Source of the DNA: an uncultured Bacteroides sp. | Lineage (GTDB): Bacteria; Bacteroidota; Bacteroidia; Bacteroidales; Bacteroidaceae | NCBI RefSeq assembly: GCF_963678425.1 | Contig: NZ_OY782855.1 | Span: 2,294,001-2,358,000, forward strand | Reading direction: 5' to 3' | Length of the DNA stretch: 64,000 nucleotides | In this document: one piece after another, positions 62,417 through 64,000 of the stretch | Layout: each line of letters begins with the position of its first letter | Position numbering within the stretch: position 1 is the first letter of the stretch | The notes under the pieces: model-generated | What the model was told of the DNA's origin: nothing | What the model saw: the letters and a program-made list of their open reading frames with translations, nothing else | The model's database searches: none | Translations under genes and position numbers: made by a program

Positions 62417-64000
62417 GGTTCTTCGTCACTTTAGGTGCAAGCTATTAGGTTTTAAACGCAATGAGTTTGACATTAAGTAGTCTATAGCTTGCCCTATTAA
62501 ACATCTGCCTTTTGATGGCCTTTATTTTATTGACAGTTCCTTCCAAGAGTCCGTTGTTCAAATAAATATCCATTGCATTTTGCACCGCTTGTTGGTCTGC
62601 TTTTATTCCACAAGCAAATGCCCTCATAGCTTTTGAATCAGATTCCATAGCCTGTTTTATCCAATTTTCCAGAGACCATTGCCTGAGATTTCCATTTATC
62701 ATTTCCTTGAATCTCAATCCTAATGTTACAACCTGTTTTATTGATGGATTCTTCAATAGATCAGTAAGACTTTGCACGGCGGATTCCCCTTTCAATATAA
62801 ATCTCCGTATGCTCCTTATTGATGCGTGTTTTTTGTTTTTCCTTTCAGCTATATTTTTGTTATATTTCCTGACTTCCTGTTGTTCTTGCTTTATTTTGTT
62901 TCTGATTCCTATCGTGGCAGCTGAGATTGCAATCGCATCCATTTTGCCTTCCATTTTCTTCTTCAAATTCTTTATATCCGTACATCCATGGCTGATTTCC
63001 AAAGCCAGTTCATCGACATGTTTTAATATACTCTTTTGCTGCGCAGACATATAATCCTTGCCTGTATGGTGACGTACCAAACGCCAGATAACCAGTGAAT
63101 GCACTCCTAATTGGCGGGCTGTTTCTGAAATGCTCATTCCTTTTCTGATAAGGCTATCTGCTTGCACAAACAGGTTCAGTTTATGTCGATGTCTGGCATC
63201 CCCCAGGCCATAAAGAGCTTCCATGATTTTGGTTCTGCATTCTTCCGTGGAGGGATAAGAATAAGTTTGCTTATGCACACTTAGCCGGAATAATGAGGCT
63301 ATTTCTTCCGTCAGAGCATCCACCAGATTCTTTATCAAATGGAATCTGTCACAGATTTGGGTAACACCGGGTAGGATACGATTAATAGCTTCAACAAAGT
63401 TTCGCCCTCGGTCTCGGGTTATGTATTGTATCTGAGGATTATCTCGCAAGAACTGCTCTAATTCATCCCCCTCCCGGCAAGGAAGTACTGCAATGGGACG
63501 ATGGGTCATCTGGTCTACAATAACACTCCCATAGATATGCCCTTTCTTCTGTGCAAAGTCATCTATACCTATAGCCACAGGTAGAGAATTACTACTTTTT
63601 GAGGGCAATTCCTTGTGAGCACTCCGTAGACAGGCAGATTGACTGCAGAAGATGTTCTGCCCGTGTAAAAGCTCACTGGCAGTACGGGATGTGACTTTTA
63701 GAGATACTTCACGGATACGTTCTTCTACCTCCAAGGTGTTGCGGCCATAGGGAGAAGCCATGCAGGAATGGTCCTCACTAAAGACCTTGCGGAGACAATG
63801 CTCATTTCGACAACGAAATTTGCGGGTTTTGACCAATAGAGTCAGGGGATGATTAAATATTTCTGAGCCCTGAAGTTGGCGTATATAGTGCCCATGTAAG
63901 CTTTGACTCAAACAACCACAGGCCGGACAGCGGCTACTATTAGAGTTACGGGACAATTCTACAGTGTACGATTCCCCACTTATAGAGACTCTATCCTGGC
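62417..64000 (-). mobile_element. ISL3-family insertion sequence (right end outside window)
   Basis: The left terminus is GGTTCTTCGTCACTTTAGGT, starting at 62417; its first 30 bases are identical to the left end of the MITE at 15534. The only gene is an ISL3-type transposase filling the rest of the window. The flank CTATTCTA (62409-62416) should be repeated beyond the right end if an 8-bp duplication was made. Confidence 0.9.
62445..64000 (-). CDS. ISL3-family transposase (partial, N-terminus outside window)
   Basis: The frame is open from the stop at 62445 to the window edge, more than 510 residues. A TTG at 63956 could be a start, but the reading continues upstream with coding-like sequence (VSISGESYTVELSRNSNSSR), so the true start is beyond 64000. 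Features: N-terminal zinc ribbon (CPACG...CRNEHC), helix-turn-helix-like middle (GMSISETARQLGVHSLVIWRL), and an ISL3 DDE domain with first Asp in AIGIDDFAQKKGHIYG, second in YITRDRGRNFVEAI / CDRFHLIKN and the C-terminal acidic part beyond NGLLEGTVNKIKAIKRQMF (probable catalytic Glu in LLEG). It appears intact and so could be active. Confidence 0.93.
   Translation of the reverse strand, partial: QDRVSISGESYTVELSRNSNSSRCPACGCLSQSLHGHYIRQLQGSEIFNHPLTLLVKTRKFRCRNEHCLRKVFSEDHSCMASPYGRNTLEVEERIREVSLKVTSRTASELLHGQNIFCSQSACLRSAHKELPSKSSNSLPVAIGIDDFAQKKGHIYGSVIVDQMTHRPIAVLPCREGDELEQFLRDNPQIQYITRDRGRNFVEAINRILPGVTQICDRFHLIKNLVDALTEEIASLFRLSVHKQTYSYPSTEECRTKIMEALYGLGDARHRHKLNLFVQADSLIRKGMSISETARQLGVHSLVIWRLVRHHTGKDYMSAQQKSILKHVDELALEISHGCTDIKNLKKKMEGKMDAIAISAATIGIRNKIKQEQQEVRKYNKNIAERKNKKHASIRSIRRFILKGESAVQSLTDLLKNPSIKQVVTLGLRFKEMINGNLRQWSLENWIKQAMESDSKAMRAFACGIKADQQAVQNAMDIYLNNGLLEGTVNKIKAIKRQMFNRASYRLLNVKLIAFKT

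Overview
The window looks like a chromosome segment from a member of the Bacteroidales close to Bacteroides. The signs are three SusC/SusD outer-membrane pairs, an ECF sigma/FecR pair, promoters with the Bacteroidetes -7 box TAnnTTTG, weak ribosome binding sites, and typical Bacteroidales housekeeping genes (class I fumarase, DUF4954, DUF4834, PorX-like and PorW/SprE-like proteins). No rRNA, tRNA or CRISPR array was found.

Region 1 (1-13,500) is a glycan-utilisation locus read on the minus strand: ECF sigma factor, FecR anti-sigma, a SusC transducer with an STN domain, SusD, a GH97 glycosidase, a secreted lectin-like protein, a secreted beta-helix protein and a GH43-like lipoprotein cut by the window edge. 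Two of its products carry C-terminal sorting domains of the type IX secretion system (T9SS), which is unusual for a Sus-type locus. Region 2 (13,500-16,040) is accessory DNA. It holds a decayed gene end, a leucine-rich-repeat gene without a signal peptide, a 165-bp MITE with a perfect 8-bp target duplication, and a dispersed GTGATGG-type repeat.

Region 3 (16,040-50,900) is mostly core genome: aroA, pyrH, birA, YjbR and YraN proteins, tadA, pssA-psd, dnaE, trxA, a MoxR/DUF58 membrane-protein operon (SpoIIM-like, DUF4129, DUF4350), tsaE, porX, porW/sprE, a metal permease, an amino-acid permease, frr, rsgA, fumarase, DUF4954 and hflX. Region 4 (51,300-62,100) has two consecutive SusC/SusD pairs with closely similar 5' ends and no enzymes or regulators beside them. 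The window ends in an ISL3-family insertion sequence (62,417 to beyond 64,000) whose left end is identical to the left end of the MITE 47 kb away, so this family probably mobilised the MITE.

The structural signal least explained by known features is a set of 22-bp-periodic arrays of small palindromes centred on TGTACA or close variants. They lie in three separate 3' intergenic regions (about 17.5, 27.8 and 43.65 kb). Their function is unknown.
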